From positions 1-64,000 of the forward strand of contig JAHLLK010000016.1 in NCBI GenBank assembly GCA_020444165.1: a stretch of 64,000 nt of DNA. The letters are read 5' to 3'. The DNA is from Deltaproteobacteria bacterium (GTDB lineage: Bacteria; Desulfobacterota; Desulfarculia; Desulfarculales; Desulfarculaceae). The notes under the pieces are model-generated. The model was not told the origin of the DNA and did not search any database. It saw nothing but the letters and a program-made list of their open reading frames with translations. Positions 50,149-59,038 of this stretch are shown here, piece by piece (within the stretch, counting starts at the first letter, position 1; each line of letters begins with the position of its first letter). Made by a program: the position numbers and the translations under genes.

Positions 50149-51450
50149 TCAAGGCGCGAAGCGGGCCTTGTTCTCCATGAGCGCCGCCACCGGGGCCAGG
50201 CCGTAGGCGCTCCCCTCCTCGATGGCTTTGAGCACGCTGCCCCCGCCGGTGAAGAAATAGTACTGGGCATTGTCCAGCACCGAGAGGTACAGGCCGGGGC
50301 AGAGGTCCTTGAATTCCTGCAAGGTGTCACCGCCGCCGTAGAGCTTCACGGCCGTGCGGTTGTGGTCGATGGTGGTGTCCAGGGCCTGGGAGCCGTCGGT
50401 GAAGTGGGGGGTGAAGCCCATGACCGCGTTGACGAAGATGGTGCGCGCCCCGGCGATGGCCGCGGCCACGGCCGGGTCGGCGAAGCTCTGGGCGTCGATG
50501 TCCAACAGATAGCCCAGTTCCATCCCTGCCTTCAGGTCGGCCACGGCCACGGTGCGGTAGCGGCCCTCCTCGCGGCCCAACACCTCGCTCTCCACCACCA
50601 GGGGCAATTCCACGATCTTGTGGGCCTTTTCGTCCTTGGCCACCAGCTCCCGGGCCGCGGCCACGTCGCTGTCCTCCACCCCCTTGACCTTCACCCCGTA
50701 CTTGGCGGCCAGATAGGTGTTGTAGATCACTCCGCCCAGGATCAGCCGGTCCACCTTTTCATAAATGGCCGACAGGGGCCCGATCTTGGTGTCGTACTTG
50801 GACCCGGCCACCACGGCCAAGAAGGGCCGGGTGGGGTTCAGCACCTGGTCCAGGTTGGCGATCTCGGCCTGCAACAGCCAGCCGGCGTAGGAGGGCAGGT
50901 GCTGGGCCACGTCAAAGGTGGAGGCGTGGGGCTGCCAGGAGCCAAAAGCGTCGTTCACGTAGATGTCGGCCAGCCCGGCCAATTGCAGGGCAAAGGCCTC
51001 CCGGGTCTCGCCCCCCGCCTCCTCGCCCTGGAACCAGCGTGTGTTGGGCAGGTAGATGCCGGCCACCTCCCCGGCCCGGAGCTTTTTCACGGCCAGGTTG
51101 ATGCTGGTGTCAATGGCCGTGATGCCCATCTCGCCGGCCGGGAACGCGGGCACCAGGAAGCGGCTGTGCAGCTTGCTCTCCAGGTAGCCCACGATCGGCT
51201 CCACCCCGGTGTCGGGGCTCACCTTGATCTGGCCGGTCTTCTTGTCCCGGGTGCGCCCCACGTGGGTCATGAGGATGGGCCGGCCCCCCCGCACCACGAT
51301 GTCGAACAGGGTGCCCAGGGTGCGGTCGATGCGGAAAGGGTCAGCGATCTGGCCCTTTTTGACCACATTGTGGTCAAAACGCACCAGAACCACCTTGCCC
51401 TGTAGATCAGCCTCCTGCAACAGGGGCAGGCGCGAGTCCAGCTTGGCCAT
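50149..51450 (-). CDS. pgk: Phosphoglycerate kinase, divergent form
   Basis: Makes ATP from 1,3-bisphosphoglycerate. 433 residues from ATG 51450 (AGGAG, 6 nt spacing). The two-lobe pattern is clear, but signature segments deviate: VRFDHNVVKKG where most have RVDFNVP, THVGRT for SHLGRP, and TGGGSVLK for TGGGAS. YVNDAFGSWQPHAST, VVAGSKYDTKIG, the ADP-site GGGDT and the terminal Gly-rich loop are conserved, so activity is likely. No other glycolytic gene is nearby. An open frame continues past its TGA. Confidence 0.9.
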   Translation of the reverse strand: MAKLDSRLPLLQEADLQGKVVLVRFDHNVVKKGQIADPFRIDRTLGTLFDIVVRGGRPILMTHVGRTRDKKTGQIKVSPDTGVEPIVGYLESKLHSRFLVPAFPAGEMGITAIDTSINLAVKKLRAGEVAGIYLPNTRWFQGEEAGGETREAFALQLAGLADIYVNDAFGSWQPHASTFDVAQHLPSYAGWLLQAEIANLDQVLNPTRPFLAVVAGSKYDTKIGPLSAIYEKVDRLILGGVIYNTYLAAKYGVKVKGVEDSDVAAARELVAKDEKAHKIVELPLVVESEVLGREEGRYRTVAVADLKAGMELGYLLDIDAQSFADPAVAAAIAGARTIFVNAVMGFTPHFTDGSQALDTTIDHNRTAVKLYGGGDTLQEFKDLCPGLYLSVLDNAQYYFFTGGGSVLKAIEEGSAYGLAPVAALMENKARFAP

Positions 51451-51595
51451 GGTCAACTCCTAAATGGTTGGGTCGGTCTGGACAGAAACCAGGCATTACC
51501 TCGGGGTGGCGGAGTCATATATTTCCGAATCTAGCACGAAACCCGGGGGCAAGGCCATGGCTCCCCCCCGGGCCCCCGCTGCGCCCCCAGCCTGG

Positions 51596-52525
51596 TCACG
51601 CATGCAGGAACCACAGCCAGGCGGTGTAGGTGAACATGGCCAGGCCGTGGCTCAGGGTCACCGCGGCCGAAGCCTGGCGCCGGTCCCCGCCCAGCTGGTC
51701 GGCCAGGATCACCGTGAGGGTGGCGGTGGGCGCGGCCAAAAGGATCACCGCCACGGTCAGGGGCAGGTGGGGCACCCCGGCCAGCCTGAGCAGTCCGTAG
51801 CCCACCAGGGGCAGGACCAGGAGCTTCAGCCCCACCGCGGGCACCAGCCGCCAGGCCCCGGCCCCGCCGGGCTTCTTTTCCTGCAAGGTGGCCCCGATGA
51901 TCAACAGGGCCAGGGGCATGCCCAGATCGGCCATGATCTTCAGCGTCTGGTCCACAAAAGCGGGCAGCGGCCAGCCGGCCAGGGAAACGCCCAGGCCCAG
52001 GGCCGAGGACACGATGATGGGGTTCTTGACAAAGGAGAACCAGGCCCCGTGGCCCGAGGGGGTCTCCTCCCGGCTGCCCCAGCGGGTCAGGGTCACCACG
52101 GCCATGAGGTTCTGCACGATGATCACTACCGCGATGACCAGGCCGCCGGCCGAGAGCCCCGCCTGACCCAGGGCGTAGTAGATCACGGCCAGGGCCATGA
52201 GGCCCTGGTTGCCGTGGAAGGTCACGTGCAGCCAACTGGCCCGCGCCGCGCTCCGGCCCGGCGGGAAGAAGAGCCGGCTGAGGCCCAGGGCCGCGGCCCA
52301 GCCCAGGAGCATGGCGGTCACGGTGATCACCGCGGGCAGGGGCTGGAAGGCGGCCCCGGCCGGGGCGTGGGCCAGGGCCCGGAACAACAAGGCCGGGATG
52401 GCCAGGTAAAAGGCCAGGCGGTTGGCCGGGCCCACAAAAGCCGGGGGCAACAGCCCCAGCCGCGCGCCCACCGCCCCCAGGCCGATCACCAGGAACAAGG
52501 GCAAGATGGTCAGGACGATATGCAT
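51596..52525 (-). CDS. AEC-family (auxin efflux carrier-like) permease
   Basis: 309-residue membrane protein of about ten helices in two five-helix halves. Family features are the opening VLTILPLFLVIGLGAVGARLG, FYLAIPALLFRALAH, the conserved FHGNQGLMALAVIYYALG, and VKNPIIVSSALGLG at the second half. Bacterial AEC proteins often move organic acids such as malate. No ribosome site is evident before the ATG at 52525. Substrate unknown. Confidence 0.88.
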   Translation of the reverse strand: MHIVLTILPLFLVIGLGAVGARLGLLPPAFVGPANRLAFYLAIPALLFRALAHAPAGAAFQPLPAVITVTAMLLGWAAALGLSRLFFPPGRSAARASWLHVTFHGNQGLMALAVIYYALGQAGLSAGGLVIAVVIIVQNLMAVVTLTRWGSREETPSGHGAWFSFVKNPIIVSSALGLGVSLAGWPLPAFVDQTLKIMADLGMPLALLIIGATLQEKKPGGAGAWRLVPAVGLKLLVLPLVGYGLLRLAGVPHLPLTVAVILLAAPTATLTVILADQLGGDRRQASAAVTLSHGLAMFTYTAWLWFLHA

Positions 52526-52827
52526 ATTCAGGAGCCTATCGGAGGGAGGGGAAGATGTGGGGGGGAACCCCTTTTTTTGAAAAAAATGGGGTTCCCCCCC
52601 ACACCCCCCTTCCCCCAAAAAACTTCATATTTTTAAGCTGGTTGACAAATCATCACCCATGGCACGAAAACTCCGACATTCTCCCAATCCGGATATTTCA
52701 TGAGGGCCGAGTGGTTGTATAAACTAAGCTCCGATTTGGATTGATTCTTCAGTGAATGCCTCCTGAATTCCAAGCCACGTTTGCTCCCCTAACCGGCACA
52801 GCCAGATGGCGGCCGCCCGGGCTTGGG
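52526..52827. other. Spacer upstream of the AEC permease
   Basis: Contains the reversed hairpin repeat at 52557-52602, then an AT-rich stretch (52620-52760) that could hold a promoter for the permease. No gene is seen. Confidence 0.5.
52557..52602. repeat. Dispersed hairpin repeat, copy 4 (reverse orientation)
   Basis: A 15-bp stem GTGGGGGGGAACCCC (52557-52571) with its complement at 52588-52602, and T7/A7 pairing in the loop. The CTTCCCCCAAAAAACTT that follows is the complement of the AAGTTTTTTGGGGGAAG found before the other copies, so this one is inverted. Confidence 0.8.
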
Positions 52828-53673
52828 CTAACCCCCGGCGGGGTTCACGCCCCGCAAGCTGAGGGTCACCGGCCCCGGACGGCTGACCCGGGGCGAGCGG
52901 GCCGCCAGGAGGCCGTCGTAGGAATAACTCTGGGCCATGGTGTGGGCGGCCAGGAGGCTGTAGCCCCGCTCGCGGAGGAACTCGCGGCACCAGCCGTGCA
53001 GCTCCCGGTCGTTATGGGTGGAGACGAACACGTAGGCCGCCCGGGCCTCCTCCAGGGTGCGGCGGCAGCCCAGAAGCACTCCCTTTTCCGCCCCGTCCAC
53101 GTCGCAGTGCAGGATGTGCAGGAAAGGGATGCGGAACCAGGCCAGGTAGTCGTCCACCGTGAGGCGGGGCAGGTTGCGGCTCACCCCGTCCTCCTCCTGG
53201 CGGGTCACCAGGCCGGGGGACTCGCCCACCTGGGCCAGGGTGAAGGTGCCCGTGGCCCCGTTCAGGCGGAAGTTGGCCACCCCCACTTCCAGGTGCTCGG
53301 GCGAGGCCTCGATGAGGTGGGTCACCGCCCCGGGCACCCGGCGGGCGAACCACAGGGAGTAGTAGCCCCAGTAGGCGCCCAACTCCAGCATCACCCCCCC
53401 GGGGGGAATGTGCTCCAGCACCCGGTGGAACACCACCTCTTCCTGGGGCTCGTGCACCCCGCCCAGGTAGCGGATGAGGTCGGTCATCCACTCCCCGCAG
53501 TAGCGGTGGGCCCAGACCTTCACCCCCTGGTGCATGAGCTGGTATTGCGATTCCCCTTCGCGGAACAGCCCGCCGGCCCCCTCCACCCGGGGCAGGGCGT
53601 CGGCGTCGCGGCAGGAAAGGGCGATGCGCACTCTTTCTTGGTAGTCGTCGGCCCGGGGCACCAAGGGCGGCAT
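52828..53673 (-). CDS. FkbM-family methyltransferase
   Basis: 281 residues from ATG 53673 (GGAG 9 nt upstream); an in-frame start 13 codons earlier is possible. A SAM-dependent fold with motif I GGVMLELGAYWGYYSLWFA, the acidic strand end HLIEASPEHLEVGVANFRLNG and, later, LTVDDYLAW and FLHILHCDVDGAEKGVL, where the Asp follows the FkbM pattern. Often O-methylates sugars or secondary metabolites. It stands alone, without glycan genes around it. Confidence 0.85.
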   Translation of the reverse strand: MPPLVPRADDYQERVRIALSCRDADALPRVEGAGGLFREGESQYQLMHQGVKVWAHRYCGEWMTDLIRYLGGVHEPQEEVVFHRVLEHIPPGGVMLELGAYWGYYSLWFARRVPGAVTHLIEASPEHLEVGVANFRLNGATGTFTLAQVGESPGLVTRQEEDGVSRNLPRLTVDDYLAWFRIPFLHILHCDVDGAEKGVLLGCRRTLEEARAAYVFVSTHNDRELHGWCREFLRERGYSLLAAHTMAQSYSYDGLLAARSPRVSRPGPVTLSLRGVNPAGG

Positions 53674-53770
53674 GCGGCTCACTCCGTGCGGGAAGGGGTA
53701 AGGCCCGGCCAAGGCCGAGCCCGGCAGGTACTACTTTAGCACGGCAGAGCCGAACACGGCATGGGGGCGC

Positions 53771-55252
53771 TTAGCTCAGGAAAGACTTGGCGTCCCGCCC
53801 CAGCTTGCCCAGGGCCACGCCCACCACCAGGATCTCCAGACGGCCCAGCACCATGGCCACGGTCTCGGCCCACAAGACCGCGGGCGGAGCGTCCGGGGCG
53901 GTGACCCCCACCGAGAGCCCCACCGTGCCCAGGGCGCTGGCGAACTCGAAGAAGCTCCGGCCCACGTCGTAGCCATGGGCGGTGAGCAGCAAGGTGCCCA
54001 GGAACAACAGGGTGAGGTAGGCGAACAGGAACAAGCCCAGGCGGCGAATTTTGGTGTCGTCCAGAAATTCCCGGGCCTCCCCCACCCACAGGCTGGGCTG
54101 CCCCACCATGGCCGCGGGCTGCAAGAGCCGGCGGAGCTCCCAGACCACCACCCGGTACAGGGCATAGACCCGGAGCTGTTTCAGGCCCCCGGCCGTGCTG
54201 CACACCCCGCCGCCCACGAGCATCAGGAGGGTGAGGAGCAACAGGCCCAGGGAGTTCCAGCGGGAGTAGTCCAGGGTGGAGAAGCCGGTGGTGGTCAGGG
54301 CGCTCACCGTCTCGAACACCGCGGTGCGCGCCGCCTTGGGCAGGGAGGGGAACAAGTACCGCACCGCCCCCAAATACAGGACCACCGCGGCCAGGGGCAA
54401 AAGGAAGGCCAGGAGCCGCAGTTCCGCGTTGCGGTGGAGGTTCCGCCACTTGCCCCGGCCCAGGGCGTACAGGGTGAGGAAGTTCAGGTTGCCCAGGAGC
54501 ATCAGGGCGATGATCACCGCCTCCACCCCGGGCTGGTCCCAGGCCCCCAGGGAGGCGGCCCGGGTGGAAAAACCGCCGGTGGACAGGGCGCAGAAGGCGT
54601 GATTCACCGCGTCGAACCAGCCCATGCCGGCGAGTTTCAGGGCCGCCACCCCCAGGAGGTTCAAGGCGCTGTAGATGCCCACCACCAGGCGGGTGGAGCG
54701 GCGCACCTGGGGCACCAGTTGCAGGTCGCGGCCCTCGGCCGAGCTGAGCCCCACCCCCAGGGGGCCGCCGAAAGCGGCCAAGAGGAGGATGGCCAGGCCC
54801 GCGCCGCCGGCCAGTTGCATGACGCTGCGGTACAAGAGCAGCAAATGGCTGGCCTTTTCCACGTCCACCACCGACAGGCCGGTGGTGGTCCAGCCGCTGG
54901 CCGCCTCAAAGGCCGCCTGGGTGAAATTGAGGCCCGCCGTGGGCATCAACGGCAAGGCCCCCATGCCCACGGCCAGGAGCCAGGCCCCCAGCACGATCAC
55001 CGCGCCTTCGGGCAGGGTGAGGGCCAGGGGCGCGGCCGGGCGGAACCAGCGCCACAAGCCCCCGCCCCCGGCGGCCAGGATCAGGCCGGTAAGGACGAAG
55101 GGCCAGGCCTGGGCCGCCTCCCCGGGCCAGGCCAGGAGGGCCACCAGCGGCGCCAGGAGCAACAGGCCCAGGAGGCAGGCGATCAGGCCCAGATAGGCGG
55201 CGATGGCCCGGTAACGGACCAGGAGGTGGCGGGCCTGGCGGGAAAGCGGCAT
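53771..55252 (-). CDS. trkH: TrkH/KtrB-type potassium channel subunit (system 1)
   Basis: 493 residues with the fourfold membrane-pore-membrane repeat of TrkH. The four pore loops read ASGWTTTGLSVVD, CALSTGGFSTR, SALTTTGFSTLD and SALGTVGLSVGV, each with the filter glycine. The C-terminal gate-proximal segment LGRLEILVVGVALGKL follows. Its ATG lies 1 nt after the downstream TrkA-like gene stop in the operon order trkA(N)-trkA-trkH, so the subunits are coexpressed. Longer than the second system's 455 residues. Confidence 0.94.
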   Translation of the reverse strand: MPLSRQARHLLVRYRAIAAYLGLIACLLGLLLLAPLVALLAWPGEAAQAWPFVLTGLILAAGGGGLWRWFRPAAPLALTLPEGAVIVLGAWLLAVGMGALPLMPTAGLNFTQAAFEAASGWTTTGLSVVDVEKASHLLLLYRSVMQLAGGAGLAILLLAAFGGPLGVGLSSAEGRDLQLVPQVRRSTRLVVGIYSALNLLGVAALKLAGMGWFDAVNHAFCALSTGGFSTRAASLGAWDQPGVEAVIIALMLLGNLNFLTLYALGRGKWRNLHRNAELRLLAFLLPLAAVVLYLGAVRYLFPSLPKAARTAVFETVSALTTTGFSTLDYSRWNSLGLLLLTLLMLVGGGVCSTAGGLKQLRVYALYRVVVWELRRLLQPAAMVGQPSLWVGEAREFLDDTKIRRLGLFLFAYLTLLFLGTLLLTAHGYDVGRSFFEFASALGTVGLSVGVTAPDAPPAVLWAETVAMVLGRLEILVVGVALGKLGRDAKSFLS

Positions 55253-55253
55253 C

Positions 55254-55919
55254 TCAGAGGTCCTTTCCCACCAACATTTTCAGGGCCTGGCCCTGGCTCT
55301 GGGGAGTGGAGAGCAACACCAGGCGGTCCCCGGCCCGCAGGCGGTCGCCGCCCCGGGGCACCACCACCTCCCCCTGGCGGAGGATGGCCCCCAACAGCGA
55401 GCCGGAGGGCAGGTTCAGTTCCTCCAGGCTCTTGCCCTCGCCGGGCTGGCCGACCTGCAACACCACCTCGCTGACCAACAGCTTGCCCTCGGCCACGGGC
55501 TCCAGGTTGACGATGTCCTCCAGGCCCACCTGCTGCTCGATGAGGCTGGCCATGAGGTGGCTGATGGAGAAGGGCACCCCCACCCCCAGCTTCTGGAAGA
55601 TCTCCCGGTTCTCGGGATCGTTGACCAGGGCCACGGTGCGGGGCACCCCGAAGATGCGGGCGGCCAACTGACAGGCCACCAGGTTGTCCTGGTCCCGGGG
55701 AGTCACGGCCAACAGGGCCAGGGCCTCCCGGGCCCCGGCCACTTCCAGCATCTCGGGCCGGGTGCCGTCGCCGTGGAGCACCAGGGCCTTCAGACGGCGG
55801 GACAGGGTTTCGCACTCGGCCGGGTCGGGATCGATGATCACCGAAGCGCGGCCCCGGCTGGCAAAGGCTCGGGCCAGGAAGTACACCACCTTGCCCTGCC
55901 CCACGATGATCACCTTCAT
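55254..55919 (-). CDS. TrkA-type RCK regulatory subunit with altered nucleotide motif
   Basis: 221 residues, RCK_N plus RCK_C. The N-terminal Rossmann segment reads MKVIIVGQGKVVYFLARAF: the usual GxGxxG becomes GQGKVV, lacking the third Gly, so nucleotide preference may be changed. The acidic end of beta-2, IIDPDPAEC, remains. The C-terminal half ends in GDRLRAGDRLVLLS, typical for RCK_C. It overlaps the next upstream trkA gene by 4 nt and precedes trkH by 1 nt. Confidence 0.9.
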   Translation of the reverse strand: MKVIIVGQGKVVYFLARAFASRGRASVIIDPDPAECETLSRRLKALVLHGDGTRPEMLEVAGAREALALLAVTPRDQDNLVACQLAARIFGVPRTVALVNDPENREIFQKLGVGVPFSISHLMASLIEQQVGLEDIVNLEPVAEGKLLVSEVVLQVGQPGEGKSLEELNLPSGSLLGAILRQGEVVVPRGGDRLRAGDRLVLLSTPQSQGQALKMLVGKDL

Positions 55920-56347
55920 GACTCACCCCCGGGGTTCTCGGCCGCCACCTGGGACAACAGGGCCTCCGCGGTGAGCAGGGTGGGGTTCACCGTGGCCACG
56001 CCCAGGTGGCGGAAGGCGCTCTCCCGGGCGGGATCGTTGACCCGGGCCAGGATGGTCCGCACCCCGAAGACCTGCTCCGCCACCTGGGCCACCATGAGGT
56101 TCACGTTGTCCTCCTCGGCCACGGCCAGCAGGCAATCCGCTTTTTCCGTGCCGGCCTGGCGCAAGGTCCCGGGCTCCACGGCGTCGCCCAGCACCTGAAA
56201 ACCGCTGAACTCGGCCGAGAGGTTGGCAAAAGCCGCGGGGCGGCGGTCGATGACCACCACGTCGTGCCCCCGGCGGCTCAGGTGGTTGGCCAGAAGCGAG
56301 CCCAGGCGGCCGCAGCCCACCACCACGAAGTAACGGCTATCTTTCAC
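55916..56347 (-). CDS. TrkA N-terminal domain protein
   Basis: 143 residues, only one RCK_N Rossmann domain, with intact VVGCGRLGSLLANHL and the NAD-type acidic VVIDRRP. It has no C-terminal RCK_C. Together with the next gene it looks like a split, unequal TrkA pair: one subunit with a normal nucleotide motif and one with an altered motif. It lies about 50 nt downstream of the TPR response-regulator gene. Confidence 0.88.
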   Translation of the reverse strand: MKDSRYFVVVGCGRLGSLLANHLSRRGHDVVVIDRRPAAFANLSAEFSGFQVLGDAVEPGTLRQAGTEKADCLLAVAEEDNVNLMVAQVAEQVFGVRTILARVNDPARESAFRHLGVATVNPTLLTAEALLSQVAAENPGGES

Positions 56348-56397
56348 GGGGCACCTCCCCGCCGGCCCAGGCCCGGCCGGGGGCGCGCCCGGGCCCG

Positions 56398-57090
56398 TCA
56401 GGGCTTCTTCTTGGCGGCACCGTCGTCCTCCCAGGTTATGGACCCGTGGCCGGCATGGGCCACCAGCCGCTCCAGGTTCTCCTGGGAAGGCCGGTAGGTG
56501 GGGTCGGCCTCGATGGCCATGCGATAGTTGGTGATGGCCTCGGCCCGCTCCCCCAGGATCTCGTGCAGCGCCCCCAGGAGGTTGAAGCCCTCGGCCCGGT
56601 AGGGGTCCAGGCTCACCGCCAGGCGGGCGTGCTCCAAGGCGGCCCGGAACTGGCGCTCCTGCATGGCTTTCTTGGCCAGCTCCAGCCGGTCCTGATAGGA
56701 CTGGGCCGGGCTTTCCGGCAGGCCGCCGCGGTCCAGGACCCGCCGCACCAGCTCGCGGACCTCCTGGGAGGAGAAGGGCTTGGGCAAAAAGTCCACGGCC
56801 CCCAGGCGCATGGCCTCCACCGCCCCCTCCACGGTGCCGTAGGCGGTGATGATGATCACCCGCACGTCGGGGCGGCTCTGGCTGGCCCGGCGGAGGACTT
56901 CCAGGCCGTCCAGGTCCGGCATATGCAGGTCCAGGAGCATCAGGCCCACGTCCGGGTCCGCCAGCTTCTCCAGGGCGTCGTGGCCGTTCACCGCCGTGTC
57001 CACCGGATGGCCCAGGGGCTCCAGGGCCCGGCCCAGGGAAAGGCGGATATTCTTCTCGTCGTCCACGATGAGGATCTTCAGCTCGTCCAT
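56398..57090 (-). CDS. Response regulator with TPR output domain
   Basis: 230 residues. A receiver (1-125) with Asp10/Asp11, acceptor Asp54 in MLLDLHMPD and Lys in FLPKPFSS, then a TPR-like helical segment (about 133-215: AKKAMQERQFRAALEHARLAVSLDP, NLLGALHEILGERAEAI, IEADPTYRPSQENL). No DNA-binding or enzymatic domain, so output should be through protein-protein contact. One nt from the kinase gene and upstream of the trkA-trkH genes. A plausible partner is the potassium channel or its regulators. Confidence 0.9.
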   Translation of the reverse strand: MDELKILIVDDEKNIRLSLGRALEPLGHPVDTAVNGHDALEKLADPDVGLMLLDLHMPDLDGLEVLRRASQSRPDVRVIIITAYGTVEGAVEAMRLGAVDFLPKPFSSQEVRELVRRVLDRGGLPESPAQSYQDRLELAKKAMQERQFRAALEHARLAVSLDPYRAEGFNLLGALHEILGERAEAITNYRMAIEADPTYRPSQENLERLVAHAGHGSITWEDDGAAKKKP

Positions 57091-57091
57091 G

Positions 57092-58942
57092 TCAGGACTC
57101 CTCTTCTCTGCCGCGGCCCGGGGCCAGGGGCAGGCTGAAAGTGAACCTCGCCCCCTGGCCGGGCTGGGAGTGGAGCCAAATGGCCCCGTGATTGGCGTTG
57201 ACCAGTTCCCGGCACAGGGCCAGGCCCAGGCCGGCGCCCCCCTGCCGGGAAGGTTGGCCGATCTGCACGAACTTGTCGAAAATGTGGGCTTGCTGGGCCA
57301 CGGGGATGCCCGGACCCTGGTCGGCCACCCACAGCTCCAGGTGGTCGCCGGCCCCCCGGCCGCCCACCTCTATGCGGCTGGCCGGCGGGGAGTAGCGCAG
57401 CGCGTTGGCCAGGAGGTTGGTGAAGACCCAGACCATTTTGTGGTGATCGGCCCAGGCCGGGGGCAGGTCGGCCGGCACCTCGTTCACCAGCTCCACCCCC
57501 TTTTCCCGGGCCTGGGGGGTCAGGATGGCCAAAGCCTCGGCCGCCAGGCCGGCGGCGGTCACCGGCGCGGGGTGCATCTCCAGGCGGCCCGACTCCAACA
57601 GGGACAGGTTCAACAGCTCATCCACCAGCTCCCGCAGGCGCTGGGCCTCCTCCCGGGCTGCGGCCAAAAGCTCGCGGTCCGCGGACGGCAGGCGGTCGCC
57701 CGTGCTTTCCAGGAGGCTGTCCAGGCTGAGCAGCAACCCGGTGACCGGGGTGCGCAGCTCGTGGGAGGCGTTCATCACGAACTGGCTCTTCAACCGGTCC
57801 AGGGCCCGGAGCTTGGTCACGTCCTGGAACAACACGACCGCGCCCACCAGGCGGCCCTTTTCGGTGCGAGCCGGGGTGACCATGAGGTTGTAGTGGTGCG
57901 CCTCTTCCGGCGGGCCCGAAGTGAGTTCGCCCAGTTCCCCACCAGCCTCGCCGCCCTCGCCCTCCACGGCCCGGCGGATGCGCTCCATGAGCCCCCGGTC
58001 CCCCACCGCCTCCAGCACGTGGCGGCCCAGGGCCCGGCCGGGCTCCAGGGACAGGGCCCGGGCCGCGGCCGGGTTCAGGCCCACCACCTTCAGCTCCGGG
58101 TCCACCACCAACAACCCGTCGTGCACGCTGTGGATAATGGCCTCGCTGGTGAGTTTCTCGGCCAACAGACGGCCCACGTTCAGCTCGTGAAAGGCGGCGA
58201 GCTTCTTGGCCATGACCGCGAAGCCCCGGGTCAAGCGCCCCAGTTCGTCCCCCGCCTCCTTGGGCAGGTCCAGGTCGTAGCGGCCCGCGCCGATCTCGGC
58301 GGTGGCGGCGATGAGGCGTTGCAGGGGGCGGGTGAGCCGCAGCGACAGGGCCAGGCTGAACAAGAGCCCCAGGAGGATCGCCGCGCCACCCACCCCCAGG
58401 GTGGACCACACCGCGCGGTGGGCCAGGCTCCGGGCCTGGTCGGCCAGGGCGAACATGCTGTTCCGGTTGAGCCGGCCGAGCTGGGCCACCAGGTCGCGGA
58501 CCTGGCGGTAAAGGGGCACGATCCGCTGGTCATAAGCCTGGATCCCCACCGCGGGAGCATGGTCCGGAGCCTGGGCCAACTCGGCTGTGGCGGTCCGGTA
58601 GGCGGCGTAGGCCTGGCTCAACCCTTCCAGGACGCGGGCCTCCCCGGGCAGGGTCACGTTGGCCTTGGCCCGGCCCAGCCATTGCAGGAACTGGCTCTCG
58701 GCCTCCCGGGAGTCGGCCGCGGCCGCCTTCCGACTCCAGAGGGCCCCCAGCACCGCCTTGTCCTGGCGCTCCAGGGCCTCGGACATTTGGTGGGCGGCCT
58801 CAATGCTGCGGTAGTTCTCCCGGAGAATCTTTTCCGAGGCGCTGCCCAGGTCGGCGAGGTTCCCCACCGCCCACAAGCAGACCAGGAAAGTCAAGCCCAG
58901 GGAAACCCCGAAGCCTCCCAGGATCTTCATGCGCAACGACAC
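57092..58942 (-). CDS. Membrane sensor histidine kinase (KinB-like)
   Basis: 616 residues from GTG 58942, chosen because AAGGAGG (58949-58955) sits 6 nt upstream; ATG 58930 in the same frame has none. Two membrane helices bracket a helical periplasmic region (about 30-185), then HAMP, PAS (SVHDGLLVVDPELKVVGLN), the phospho-His motif FVMNASHELRTPVTGLL and an ATPase domain with NLLANALRYSPP, DQGPGIP and GGAGLGLALC. Coupled to the TPR regulator by 1 nt. It stands between two potassium-uptake systems, which suggests an ionic or osmotic stimulus. Confidence 0.92.
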   Translation of the reverse strand: MSLRMKILGGFGVSLGLTFLVCLWAVGNLADLGSASEKILRENYRSIEAAHQMSEALERQDKAVLGALWSRKAAAADSREAESQFLQWLGRAKANVTLPGEARVLEGLSQAYAAYRTATAELAQAPDHAPAVGIQAYDQRIVPLYRQVRDLVAQLGRLNRNSMFALADQARSLAHRAVWSTLGVGGAAILLGLLFSLALSLRLTRPLQRLIAATAEIGAGRYDLDLPKEAGDELGRLTRGFAVMAKKLAAFHELNVGRLLAEKLTSEAIIHSVHDGLLVVDPELKVVGLNPAAARALSLEPGRALGRHVLEAVGDRGLMERIRRAVEGEGGEAGGELGELTSGPPEEAHHYNLMVTPARTEKGRLVGAVVLFQDVTKLRALDRLKSQFVMNASHELRTPVTGLLLSLDSLLESTGDRLPSADRELLAAAREEAQRLRELVDELLNLSLLESGRLEMHPAPVTAAGLAAEALAILTPQAREKGVELVNEVPADLPPAWADHHKMVWVFTNLLANALRYSPPASRIEVGGRGAGDHLELWVADQGPGIPVAQQAHIFDKFVQIGQPSRQGGAGLGLALCRELVNANHGAIWLHSQPGQGARFTFSLPLAPGRGREEES

Positions 58943-59038
58943 AAGCGTCCTCCTTGGAGCGTGGCCGGGCTTTCGGGGTGCGGGAAAGAGCCAGCCCTGG
59001 CGCGCCAAGCAGATGGTTTTTCCGCCGCCGGCAGGTCC

